Notes: generated by a model from the sequence alone, not told the origin. Shown: positions 46,182-58,406, counted from the first letter of the stretch. The stretch is DNA of 64,000 bases from Cloeon dipterum (GCF_949628265.1 NC_088789.1:31365883-31429882), one strand, 5' to 3'. Program-made: numbers and translations.

Positions 46182-49100
46182 ATGGAAACGGAAGGAAATT
46201 ATTTCGCGTACTGTTTGGACACGAACACCAAAAATAATTACTTCATTGTACCGTCTAAGTATTTGAAACCAAGAGCAAATGCAAGACATTCGAATCCAGG
46301 AGTTGCCTGGGACACTCTAGGACAAGAATTCTGGGGAGGTGTGTTCCAATCAGCATGGCACGAGTCTTTGGTAGTAGACCCTGACGATGGGTCCTTCCTG
46401 GACCAGACACCCAAGACTGACACAGATTTTGAGCACTTGCTGACCGAGGCAGAGTACAAAGAAAGTCTCGTTCTTGCCACTGCTTCCTCTGTCCAAGAAC
46501 TGCAACAGTACGTTGGAACGTGCAATATCAAAGTTCCAAAAAAATTCCGACGATTGGATTTTTCCGACGCTTCAGCAAGTCAACAACACGACGAGTCGCA
46601 GCAGGTACATCAAGAGTTTATTTTATTTTGAAACCGCACTTATTTATATTAATTGCTCTGATTTTCTCTTGACATCTCTAGCCCGTAAACTCGAAAAATT
46701 AAAAAATAATTTCTGCGACAACTTTTCAGCAAAACAACCAAGTCAGGAGTAGCCAATCCAATCAGCAATCAAATAATCAAGGTTACTCAACTAGCTCGGA
46801 GGAATCAGCTTCAACCACAATATCAAAAAGAGGTGTGTCCGTCCAAGAACTGCCACATCACGGAAAAGCTGGCAAAGGCAATGTTCAAAATAGCAAACGA
46901 AGTTTGGATTCTGTCGCTTCAAGTAGTCAACAATACGACGAGGCGAAGCAGGTACATCAAGAATCTATTTTCTTTAAAACTACTTTTATAGGAAGTCCTC
47001 TAAATTGGTTATTGACGCCTAGAACTTGAACCTGAAAAAATGATAAATAAAATACTTTCTACGAAAATGTTTCAGCAGAATGAAAAAAAGCGATTCAGGA
47101 GTAGCGAATGCAATCAGCAATCGAGCAATCAAGATTACTCAACGGCCTCAAAAAGCTTGGAGGAATCAGCTTCTACCACATTATCACAAAGTTGTGTGTC
47201 CGTCCAAGAACTGCCACATCACGGAAAAGCTGGCAATGTCAACGTTCAAAATAGAAAACGAAGTTTGGATTCTGTCGCTTCAGCTAGTCAACAGCACGAC
47301 GTGACGAAGCAGGTATATATCAAGAATTAATTTTCTCTTACATCACTGTAAACTCTGAATTAATCTATTGACGTCTAGAACTTTAAACCGAGAAATGATA
47401 AAAAAGACTTTCTACGAAAATGTTTCAGCAGAATGAAAAGCGATTTAGGAGTAGCGAATGCAATCAGCAAACGAAAAATGAGGATTTCTCAACGGCATCA
47501 AAAAACTTGGAAGAGCAAAACTCTACCTCAAAAAATTTTTCTACAGGAGCAACTCCTTTCATTACGCCAATTGTATTGGAAGATCCGATCGAGTCGCATG
47601 ATGACTCAGAGAATGAGATAGGTATAATGCCTCTTTAATGCGTGTTTACTAGAAAGGGTTCCATTTCCGGCATTACTTGAGTTGTGAGGAAATAATTATT
47701 GCTAATAATTTTTTCCAGACTATTCGCACATTCGGCCTGAAGGAGTAGCTAACCTAGGATTTTTTGAATATGAAATCGATGGAAAAGTCAATAGACAAAA
47801 CGCAGACAAGTAATTATCCAGAGTTAAATTATAATTTGAAACTAATATCGTTCTTTCAAGTGTTTGTGTCTTAGTCATTCACTACGATTTCATAAATGAT
47901 CCGCTGTTCCGGAACGGAGACGCCTCTGACGTAGAATGCCTAAAGACTATCTTCAGGGAAAACCGGAATTGCAATTTCCGTGACATTCTGTCACCGAGCA
48001 AAAAGACTTTGCTCAAACTTCTCAGCGATCAAGAAAAGCTTTTGCGGTTTTTCAACTTACAAGGTAAACACGTTCAAATTAAAATTCATCTAAATATATA
48101 TGATCGTTTGTTTTTGTTCAGACGAAGTGCCCTCTGTTTTCATGCTTTTCTTTCTCTCTCATGGGACTGTAAACGGAAAAATATGGACCAGCCACGTCGA
48201 AAGGGAAACCAATGAACCCGTGTATTTCACAACAGATGAAGTCTTTGACTCATTACAGAAGCTACGGAGATTCGACAAATGTTTGAAAGTCGTGAATTTT
48301 GGGGTGAGCATCAAAAACAAAATTTCTATATTTATATTTAAGAGAATTTCAGTGTTACATAAAAGTATTATTCCATGTTTCAGTCATGTCGGGGATCCTT
48401 GTACGATTCTAAGTTCAACTCGAAGAATTCATTAGAAAACTATGAAAACAAGAATTCATGTAGAATTACCAGTCGCCCAGGAATGCACAACTATGTCGTG
48501 TTCTATTCGACAGTAGAAAGTATTTTTAACTTTAGCGATTACTCCTTCGGGACATTTATTTATTTTTAACATATTTTATAGCAACATTGGCAAACACTGA
48601 TGAAAAAGGGTCATGGTTTGTAAGAAGCATCTGCACAAGTCTGAACCAAGCAAATGATGAGCCATTGTTGGATTTCTTCACAATTGTTCAGAATCGAATG
48701 CATAAAACGTCATGCGAATTCACGACCTTTGATAAAAATATTCCTTTGGGGCAGACACCAGAGCTCAAAATGTTTACACAAGACAGAAAATTCGTAATCT
48801 CAAAGTGAGTGTCGTAAATAAACGGACAATGTCAATAAAAGCAATCGTATAGTTGACTCTTCTTAAATCTATAGAATCTTATTAACAACATTCATACAAC
48901 TTTTTTCAGGACGACAATCGCAGCAAAACCTTTTTCAAACACTGATGGGTCTGGTAACGTGAGCAAGATCTCAAATGAAATACTTTCCAGACAGTTCTCC
49001 TGGAAATCGAATGAAGGACAAGATATCAGGGGTCGTAGAGGTTTCATTTTATCCTTGGTCCAAAACAAACAAGTGCAAGAAGTGAAAAGAGCTCTTCATA

Positions 49101-52100
49101 AACTAGACTTCGAAATAAGAGACTGGTCTCTTAGCAAGGACTTTGGCAAGGACTTTTATTTTAAAATGGGTGAGTATCAAAACAGAAAAATAATTATATT
49201 TGGTTTAATTATGGTATTACAGTGTCCGAGTTGGAACCAGACGTGGGCTGCATTTTGACTTGCATATTTGGCCCTGTGTGTGTAAACGAACACAAAGAGG
49301 TTTGCGTGCGCGTGCAAAAGGGTCAAGAGATTCCAATCACGGACATCCTACACAGTTTTGTCGGCCCAAAAAACGACAAATTGATAGGAAAGCCGAAAAT
49401 TCTGTTCGTTGTTAACGTGAAAGCTCCACAAACGGACGATGTAAGTCATCCTCCAACTGATGCGATAGATATTAGAGTTTGATAAATATCTTTTTATTTA
49501 GATCCCCGTGCCCATGAAAGATTTACAAGTCGATGCTACAAACCACAGTGGCTGGCTGGTTTTGATTCTAAAATTTGAAGGTAATTTTTGAATAGTTGCA
49601 TGGCGGCTTCAAGGCATTTAATAAATAAATTCTCTCACATAGATGCATTAGAGAAGTTGATTGAACTTCTGGGAAATATTGGTGAAAAATGCCTGCAAGA
49701 ACTTCTGGGGCCTCTGCTAACTCGTGAGTCCAATATAGAGGAGATGGTTCTTCTCAATTCTACTTTGCAGTATCTATTGAAATTTCCTACTTGGCCAAGA
49801 ACATTTGTCAAACCAGATTTTGTACTACAAAATATAAAAATCCCCCGTGGCGAAATGAGTAGATTTAAATATTCAATGGAATATACTTTTTGGATGGAGA
49901 TCGATTTTGATACATTATTGAAAGAGGTCAAACAATTGTTTGAGGAAAACAAAAATTCAATAGAGCTTCAGACAATGAGTCATCGAAACAAAACACAAAC
50001 TTCAATCGAGGTTGAACCTTCGATAATGTCACTGCCCGTCAAAAACTCTATGGCGAGAGATTGGTCTGACGCGAGCTATTTTTGGATATTTAATTCAGTT
50101 GCTGGAGCAGGCAAATCGACCGTACTCGTAGAAATGGCGCACCAACTCGCAAAAGTTGACGAAGGGTTAAGATTACTTCTGATTCCCATAAAAAAATATT
50201 ATCGGTACTTATTTGACATGCCAGTGAATATTGTGAATGAAGTCGAATTCCTCGCAAAAACAACTTGCAATTCTCATGACGACATCAACAACTGGATAAA
50301 GAAGAGAGAAGTTATTGTTTTCCTCGACGGTTTTGACGAAGTGTGCCCAGATTTCAGAGAAAAAATCATCAAAATTTTGATCGCATTGAATAATGCAAGA
50401 GTCCCACTCTTCATCGGAACCAGGCCTCATGAATTGCACCACGTTCAAGAGAGGATAAAAAACTCGACAGTAGTTGAGATCAAACCCCTGGACGAAGCTA
50501 AGCAAATCGAGTTTCTGGAAAAAGTGGCAAAAAAGAAAAAGGAAGAAATCGAAAAATTGAGGACAGACTTCAAAGACAAAGACATTCTGGAAAACCCACT
50601 CTATCTCAAATTGTTGGCGGAGTACAAAGGTGATGGAAACTTGTATGACATCTTTGACAAAATGGTGCGGAACAAAGTGCAAATTTGTTTGAAGAGAGAA
50701 AACGAAGGCATAGATGTTGGAGAGGGCGGGATGTTTGAAGATTCATTGAAATTCATACAATTGGTGGCCTCTCGTTACTTAACAGGAGTGAAGATCGACC
50801 AAGGCAGTGTTACGAAAGAAGCATTGGAGAAGATCAACGCTTTTGGAGTTGTGACATACTGCAATGAAAGAGTCAATTTCACTCACCAAACATTTGCAGA
50901 ATTTCTTACCGCTCAAAAATTTATATACGACTTAAAAAATCCAGTAGCCGAAGAAGTGCCCTTGTTCAACGATGAATTGGTGCAGTGCAGAAAGTTCGTT
51001 AACCTTTTCTTTTCTATGGAAAAGGGAGAGCACGCTTCTTACACAGAGTCCTTTAAGATTTGGGCCGCTAAATCAACCAACCGTTTAAATATGGTCAGAC
51101 AAATATGTGGAGAGAATTTGAGAGAAGTGTTCAAGTTTCTCAGCCCAGCTGATTTCTCATTAAAAGATGACAACGGTAAAAACGCTTTGCACTTCGCATT
51201 GCGGAACCTTGAGATGGTCAAGTTGGTGCACCAAAAAAATAGCGAGTTGGCGACCGAAACAACCAACACTGGAGAAAGCTGTCTCCACCTGGCGATTGAT
51301 GACTACAAATGCAGCGAAGAAGTGGCTCTTTGGATCTTGCAAAACACTGAGGTGGGTAAAAATGCTGAAACTAAATTGAATTACACAACGCTTCTGCGGG
51401 CTTGTCAAAGAGAAAAATGGGAAGTAGCAGCTCAGCTTGTAACGAAGCACAATATTGAAATAAATGATCCAAATAAATCACGAGAAAAATCAATTTTGCA
51501 GTACGCCGTCCAGTCGAATAATACCGATTTAGTGCAAGGACTTCTTGATAGGGGCTCCAATGTAAATTTAAAAGATTGTTTTGGAGTAACAGCTCTTCAC
51601 CTAGCAGCTGGATCGAATGGAAACTCAGAAATTGTGAAAATTTTGCTTGAAAAAGGTGCCAAAGTAAACGCACAAGACAAAGACAAACGAACTGCGTTGC
51701 ATTACGCCGCTAAACATCACGAAGATACAGTAGTAGTGCAAAAACTACTAGAATACGGCGTCGACGTTAATTTACAAGATGAAGAAGGATTCACAGCTCT
51801 TCACCTAGCAGCTAAGTCAAATGGAAACCCTGAAATTGTAAACATTCTGCTCGAAAATGGTGCCAGAGTAAACTTAGAAGACAATAGAAAACGAAATGCA
51901 TTGCATTACGCCGCTAGCTCTAACGATGCAGGAGTGGTTCAAAAGCTGCTAGAATATGGTGCCGACGTCAATTCACAAGACGAAGAAGGATTCACAGCTC
52001 TTCACCTAGCAGCTAGATCATATTTAAACCCAGAAATATTAAAACATATGCTTACGAAAGGTGCCAAAGTACACTTACAGAACAAGAAAAAACGAACTGC

Positions 52101-54537
52101 ATTGCATTACGCCGCTAAACATCACGAAGATACAGAAGTAGTGCAAAAGCTTCTTGAATACTGCATCGACGTTAATTTACAAGATGAAGAAGGATTCACA
52201 GCTCTTCACCTAGCAGCTAAGTCAAATGGAAACCCTGAAATTGTAAACATTCTGCTCGAAAATGGTGCCAAAGTAAACTTAGAAGACAATAGAAAACGAA
52301 ATGCATTGCATTACGCCGCTAGCTCTAACGATGCAGGAGTGGTTCAAAAGCTGCTAGAATATGGAGCCGACGTTCATTCACAAGACGAAGAAGGAATCGC
52401 AGCTCTTCACCTAGCAGCTAGATCAAATGAAAACCCAGAAATTTTGGATATTTTGCTTGAAAATGGTGCCGAAGTAAACTTACAAAACAATGAAAAACAA
52501 ACTGCATTACATTACGCCTTCGAAAATTTAGAAGATATGGATGATACAGAAGTGATCCAAAAGCTGCTAGAATACGGTGCCGACGTTAATTCACAAGACA
52601 AAAAAGGATTCACAGCTCTTCACCTAGCAGCTAGATCATATTTAAACCCAGAAATATTAAAACATATGCTTACGAAAGGTGCCAAAGTACACTTACAGAA
52701 CAAGAAAAAACGAACTGCATTGCATTACGCCGCTAAACATCACGAAGATACAGAAGTAGTGCAAAAGCTTCTTGAATACTGCATCGACGTTAATTTACAA
52801 GATGAAGAAGGATTCACAGCTCTTCACCTAGCAGCTAGGTCGAATAGAAACCCTCAAATTGTGAAAATTCTGATCGAAAATGGTGCCAAAGTACACTTAA
52901 CAGACAATAATAAGCAAACTGCATTGCATCAGGCCTTTAAAAATAACAAAGTTACTGAAGTGGTTCATAAACTGCTAGAATACGGTGCTGACGTTAACTC
53001 ACAAGATGAAGAAGGATACTCAGCTCTTCACCTAGCAGCTAGATCAAAAGAAAACCCAGAAAATGTCAAACTTTTGCTTGAAAAAGGTGCCAAAGTACAC
53101 TTAGAAAGCATTAAAAAACGAACTGCATTGCATTACGCAGCTGAAAATCACGAAGTTATAGACGATCTGCAAAAACTACTTGAATACGGCGTCGACGTTA
53201 ATTTACAAGATGAAGAAGGATTCACAGCTCTTCACCTAGCAGCTAGGTCGAATAGAAACCCTCAAATTGTGAAAATTCTGATCGAAAAAGGTGCCAAAGT
53301 AAACTTAACAGACAATAAAAAAAGAACTGCATTGCATCACGCCTTTAAAAATAACAAAGTTACTGAAGTGGTTCAAAAACTGATAGAGAACGGCGCCGAC
53401 GTCAATTCACAAGACGAAGAAGGATTCACAGCTCTTCACTTAGCAGTTAGGTCGAAAGAGAACCCTGAAATTGTAAAAATTCTGCTCGAAAAAGGTGCCG
53501 AAGTAAATTTAACAGACAATAAAAAGCGATCTGTATTGCATCACGCCTTTGAACATTTAGGACTTATGGTCGATACAGAAGGGATCCAAAAGCTGCTAGA
53601 ATACGGCGTCGATGTTGATTTACAAGATGAAGAAGGATTCACAGCTCTTCACCTAGCAGCTAGGTCAAATAAAAACCCTGAAGTTGTTAAAATTTTGCTC
53701 GAAAAAGGTGCTCAAGTACACTTAACAGACAATAAAAAGCGAACTGCATTGCATCACGCCTTTAAAAATAGCGAAGTTACAGAAGTGGTTCAAAAACTGC
53801 TAGAGTACGGTGCCGACGTCAATTCACAAGACGAAGAAGGATTCACTGCTCTTCACCTAGCAGCTTGGTCAAATGGAAACCCTGAATTTGTGAAAATTCT
53901 GCTTGAAAAAAGTGCCAAAATAAACGAATTAGACAATGATAAATGGACCCCACTGCATTTTGCCGCTAAATTTAACCAAGTTCCAGAAATTACCCAAATG
54001 TTGCTGGAAAATGGCGCCGAAATTCATTCACGATGTCAACAAGGATCAACGGCCCTTCATCAAGCCGCTGGATGGAACAAAAACCCGGAAATAGTTAAGA
54101 TTTTGCTCGATAAAGGTGCAAAAATAAACGCAGTAGGCAATACAAAATGGACTCCACTGCATTTGGCCGCTAGATTTAACCCAGCTTCAGATATTGTCCA
54201 AATGCTGCTCGAAAACGGTGCCGACGTTCATTTACAAAGTCAAGGAGAAATAACAGCCCTTCACCTAGCTGCTGGATCTAGTGAAAACCCAGAAATTGTG
54301 GAATCTTTGCTTCAAAAAGGTGCCGAAATAAATGTAGAAAATGCTCTTGGAGAGACTGCTTTATTTCTAGCGGCAAAGCATAATCGAGTGAAAGAAGTGG
54401 TTCAAAAACTGCTCGACCATGGTGCAAAAGTAAATGAAATGATTAGGAATGACAAAGAATGTGTCGGTGTATTACGTAAAATGAAGGTCAACTCTGAAGT
54501 TCTTAGAATACTAAATGAAAATGACTCTGATGTATAG
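46182..54537 (+). CDS. Caspase / pseudocaspase / NACHT / ankyrin fusion protein
   Basis: Thirteen exons join in phase: 46182-46604, 46730-46951, 47076-47312, 47429-47621, 47719-47809, 47861-48063, 48122-48303, 48384-48519, 48582-48804, 48910-49169, 49223-49440, 49502-49580 and 49643-54537, about 2,453 residues. Residues 1-141 are a novel region (METEGNYFAYC); 142-358 are Ser/Gln-rich repeats. A caspase domain (~390-635) has the RNGD pocket motif, LSHG (His ~470), SCRG (Cys ~519) and GSWFV of p10; the usual Q before ACRG is G and the p10 SWR motif is altered. A second caspase-like domain (~680-822) keeps the fold (KLIGKPKILFVV) but lacks His and Cys. NACHT follows: GAGKST (~977), IVFLDGFDEV (~1046), THQTFAEFL. 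About 32 ankyrin repeats run from ~1331. It is likely a cytosolic NLR-like receptor whose oligomerisation activates its own protease. Confidence 0.8.
46730..47621 (+). repeat. Tandem triplicated exon in the caspase-NACHT gene
   Basis: Exons at 46730, 47076 and 47429 (222, 237 and 193 nt) are copies of each other: RSSxxNQQ ... SVQELPHHGKAG ... KRSLDSVA. The first two are phase 0 at both ends, so either can be skipped without breaking the frame. The tail of exon 1 (SSVQELQQYVG ... SASQQHDESQQ) is a more distant fourth copy. The repeat is Ser/Gln-rich and probably a flexible linker before the caspase domain. Confidence 0.75.
51167..54470 (+). repeat. Ankyrin-coding tandem array with a two-repeat higher-order unit
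   Basis: About 32 repeats of 33-37 residues, mostly alternating two types: QDEEGFTALHLAARSN...ILLENGAKV and KKRTALHYA...VVQKLLEYGADV, i.e. a unit of about 204 bp. Larger copies exist: the block around 51976-52170 recurs 618 bp later (52594-52790) almost base for base, and 51780-51960 recurs at 52180-52360. The first four repeats and the last five are more divergent. Confidence 0.85.
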
Positions 54538-56090
54538 TAGAATGATCGAAATGACTGTTACGTATTTTGTTTGTTCACAAGAGTGCGCAGGATATCCATA
54601 ACAGAATAATAGTAAATGGCGAAAATAGATCTGTAGTTTGCCACACAATTGCAAAGAAGAAACAATTCTTTAATCTGCAATTTGAAATGAGAAGCACACA
54701 AGCCCAGATATTTGCAAACCTACTATTGTACTATAATATCAAAATTAAACAAACGTTTCAAATTTAAAAATTGTAAATCTAGTTATGTAGTATTGAAGCA
54801 TTGATTTACTAATATTGACTGTATAGCATTATTAACAATGAATCTTAAAGACCTATTGCCTTATAGAGAAATAAAAATTACTTTATAATTATTAATAAGT
54901 TTTGCTAGTATATTTTGATTTGTATCAAATTTTATACAAAAATGTAAATATTTTTAAGTTATTGCATACAAATGTACATGTGTTTAATTAAAATATTTTC
55001 TTAAATGAATAATTGATTTTTAACTAATTTTCATTTCCCTTAAGAATGTATTACACTGTGACACATTTTGCTGAGAATATTCAAAATTAACCCTTTCGCA
55101 CGAAAAGAGATGTCATTTCAGCTTGAATAATTTAGATTTAGATTGATTTTAAATTCCTACTTTAAATTGGTTTATAGTTCATTTTATAGCTATATTTGTT
55201 TGCACGAAAAGGGATTTCATTCATTATCTAATCACAATCAACATTGATTGAAGTGAGTAAACACAGATCAAAATATCTATATTTTATTAAGTAGATCGCA
55301 TAGTTCATGCAAGTTTTGATTCAGATTCTAAGTGTTTATCTCATAAAACTAAAATTTTTTATAAAAATAGTCGCTACATTATAGTTTTAGCTGTCTTTTA
55401 AAGATTTTCTCACAGGGTCGGCCACGAGTACACTGGAGGATTTGTTTCAAGGTTAGTACAAAAACATAATTTTGAAATTTCATGGCGTAAATGACTGCCA
55501 ACACTCCTTCTTTATCTCATCTACGATTAAATAGTGATAAATACAAGTTTCAAGCATATTCATTGTAATAATATTATTTAATTAAAAATGTTTTATTTGC
55601 TCGTCAAGATGGTGTAACTATATGTCAATAAATACCCTTATGTTCCAGGTAAAAATGTGTCGATCTGAAGGAGTGAAGAATCTCTAGGTTCATTTCAACC
55701 AGACATATGACTTCGTAAAGGCTTCAGACGTGTACATTTTCAAATATTAGATCCAGCACTGATTCATTTAATTGGAATTTTATTTAAATTGTAGAATACA
55801 TAATATTTTTAATTAATTATTATTGGTGTGTAGTTTAATACGTGTAAACATACTGAATTTGGCAGTCACTATATCAATGAGTGTTGTTCATTTTAGACTT
55901 GCTTTTCTGCATTGGAACATTTTGCAAAGAATCCTATTTTCCCACATATGCGTCAGTTTGATGTTGTAATATTTCTATGAGAACCAACTTTAGCGTTGTG
56001 TCAGCCTATCACTTACTTAGAGGTTGGTTTACTTAAGTGGGGAAATCGGTAGTCTAGGAAGGAATAAATATCAGGGGGGCCGCAGTTCAT
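54538..56090. other. 3' UTR of the fusion gene and AT-rich spacer
   Basis: An AATAAA at 54870 may be the poly(A) signal. The rest is AT-rich. An exon-like block at about 55421-55451 between CTCACAG and GTTAGT is too short to assign. Confidence 0.3.
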
Positions 56091-56130
56091 TTTCGCGCGC
56101 CAGCTGGAGGGCGATCTCTTAGCGCCACCT

Positions 56131-58406
56131 ATGAAGAGAAGGCAGTACTTGAGCCCGGGGACTCGGACCGCAGACGGCATATGGGCTAACGTGGAACCGG
56201 CTCTTTCTACGCTTGATTGGGCCATTTTAGTGGACATGGAGGTAAGTGATCGGGTACTGACCAATCAGCAGTGATTTTTAGTAGTTTGGCACCAATAGTT
56301 GTGCACAGCAAATCGTAAAAACGGCTTAAACGAGCAGCTAAAGTAAAGCCTACTGCGGGCCGGGATGTGTTTTGTCAGGATGTAAACAATGTTTTCATCG
56401 CTGATTATGATGCTTGTAAGTTGGTTTAATTCGCATTTCTTTGAGTCTGGGATTGCTAAAATACCTAAAAGACAATATTTTGCCTTGCCTGGCTTGCCTT
56501 CAAGCGAAATTGGCCTTTATTTGAACTCGATTAGTCTACGTATGATAAATTGAAATTGTTTGTATCAGTTTGAACAATTATCGATTCTCGCCTTAAATAT
56601 TTTTAATAATATCTGACCTTACTAATTGTTATTTTGTAACCTTCCAGAGTCCTCCTCCTGCCCTCCATATGGACAGACGACTGAATAGACTGGCGAGGCC
56701 CTCGAGTGCTCCGGCCCCAACATTACTGCAGACGAGCCAGACACCCTTGTTGCTGACGACCTGCTCGCCGTTGCTGCTTCAGAGGACCGCGGTCAGAAGG
56801 CCCTGAAAGGTGCTGAGGGCCCTGAGACTGACCCTGAGACGGTTCGCTGCCAAGAGCGTCGTTACAGCTGTGTTGGGTGAGCACGAGAATGTGGAAAAAA
56901 GTCACAGTTTTCGCCGCCGTGTTACAGTTTTCGCCACCTCTACTCTAACATGGGATTCTCTTAAGAACTGGCGAGATGTGTAACCCGGCAGAAACTGTGA
57001 CTTAACCATAGCTTATGTGAACGAATTGTTGCAACCATACAATGTTCCAAATTTGTCCAGTTCTTTTTATTCTCTTATCATTCACCAAGGAATGATTACA
57101 TAGAAATTCTTTCAAGGCAAAAGATGCAATTTTCGCAATTTTCAAACTTGGTATGCAGCCGGCCTGGCTGTCACAAAGATACAACCTGAAAACTAAACTG
57201 CCCTTGTTTTTCAGCCTTTCCGAGCACCGCGATGGTCGTGCTGTCAAGACAACCGCTAAAAGTGCATGCCAGCTCTCCAGACCGACAAGCCGACTGCCAC
57301 CAATGGAATTGCCAGCGCCAAACCTGTGCGGTCATCGAGTGTCTTTGGTAATTATCTTATGAAATCATTTAAATACATTTAGTGGAACGCAGGATCTAAA
57401 CTAGGATTGGCAAACGTGCTTGGATTTTGATTAAATATAGTGTAGTTGTTGCCCTCGTCAACCGTACAATTTTGAGTCAAAATTACGAAAATCGCTATTT
57501 TAAATGGGCTCAAAGTTGACCAATATTTAAATTGTCGATTTTTACATGGAATTGTAATCAGGGTTTGCCAATAGTGCAATGCGCAAAAAAAACTTGAAAA
57601 AAAAACACCAGTTTTGATTTTTTCTGAATTTAACCCCATTTTTACTGACTTGTAACTATCCTTTTTTGTTATCATCCATCATTAGAATTTTAGATTTTCA
57701 ATAAAATTCCACTTGATTCAGAAAAAGCCCGGAAAACACGTGTGCAGTCCGACCAATGCAGAGCCAGAGGAGCTGGAGGGTGCGACCAATCTGCGTCGGG
57801 CCCAAGATACCGTGGGAGGTGCTGGACTCGCTGGTGCAAGAGGCCTTTGTCGAGTACCTTTTGTGGCTGGACCCTGCCAGCAGCCTTGGTCTTCAAGCAG
57901 AGTCGCTCTTTGGCTACCACTTCGGCGAGGTGCAGCGGCTGTGCTGCAGACATTCGTCACTGCTGGACCTGCTGACCTGCAGTTACCTGGTCGGCGACGA
58001 CGTGGTCATCAGGGTGTGTGTCAAGGCCGCACAGCACGCGGGCAGCATGGATGTCCTCACTTTTGAAACGTTAATTCCCAAGGCTTGGATCCAAAGGTAT
58101 TTTTTGGTTTGCTTTCAATACGTCTTGGTACTGTTAAAATTGCACACAGCTCAACAAACAGCTGAATTTTCACTGTTGAAATGATTGTTGCCCTTTTCTT
58201 GCAACAAGGAAAATTGCGTAAGGTTGTTGAGCTATGCGCATCAAGACGAATAGTATGTATATGTAGTTATTATATTATTTTTATCTCTCTTTGCAGCTGA
58301 TCTATTATTGAGCTGGAGTGATGAGAAGGAAAAAATCCAGCCCGAACTTCAATTGCAAGCCGGATTGCCTGCGAGCAAGCCAGTACTATTCCAGCTTCTA
58401 CAATGA
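56131..58406 (+). CDS. Four-exon gene of unknown function
   Basis: My model is exons 56131-56241, 56689-56876, 57722-58096 and 58313-58406, all in phase, giving about 255 residues. It begins MKRRQYLSPGTRTADGIWAN. Exon 3 holds the best-looking part: KIPWEVLDSLVQEAFVEYLL, GYHFGEVQRL, LLTCSYLVGDDVVI and DVLTFETLIPKAWIQ. The last exon adds SWSDEKEKIQPELQLQA. I do not recognise the family; there is no signal peptide or membrane segment. The acceptors of exons 2 and 4 are the second AG of each region (GAATAG, ATTGAG), chosen because the first AG leads to a stop, so those borders are uncertain. Exons 3-4 lie inside the inverted repeats that bracket the transposase; exons 1-2 lie outside. Confidence 0.5.
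56899..57003. mobile_element. Small inverted-repeat element in intron 2
   Basis: AAGTCACAGTTTTCGCC at the left and GGCAGAAACTGTGACTT at the right are near-perfect inverted repeats about 105 bp apart, with an internal third copy of ACAGTTTTCGCC. No clear target duplication. Confidence 0.4.
57155..57487 (+). repeat. Left copy of a near-identical inverted repeat
   Basis: 333 bp, identical to the reverse complement of 63668-64000 except for one base seen (CCGCGATGG against CCGTGATGG). It contains an exon-like block (TTTTTCAG ... TTTG/GTAATT) that I rejected as coding. The outer end is not defined because the partner runs off the window. Confidence 0.85.
58140..58245. repeat. Short repeat in intron 3, related to the inner edge of the right inverted repeat
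   Basis: AGCTCAACAAAC ... TTTTCACTGTT ... ATTGTTGCCCTTTT ... TTGCAACAA matches the reverse complement of 63585-63660 in the same order. In the right copy it is directly joined to the 333-bp repeat; on the left they are about 650 bp apart. Confidence 0.55.

Noticed and set aside
46131-46240. Upstream ATG frame beginning MKWKYEQLVK
   Set aside because: Ends after 36 codons and is out of frame with the caspase-NACHT gene. At most it is an upstream ORF.
57194-57357. Exon-like block TTTTTCAG...TTTG/GTAATT in the left inverted repeat
   Set aside because: Neither possible phase joins exons 2 and 3 of the unknown gene in the conserved frame (one gives TGA at the junction), while skipping it joins them cleanly. 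The block is also present in the right copy, so it belongs to the repeat.
57713-58066. Alternative frame through exon 3 of the unknown gene (KKPGKHVCSPTNAE...)
   Set aside because: The other frame has a natural composition and ordered hydrophobic pattern; this one is Arg/Gly/Pro-rich as expected for a shadow of GC-rich coding DNA.
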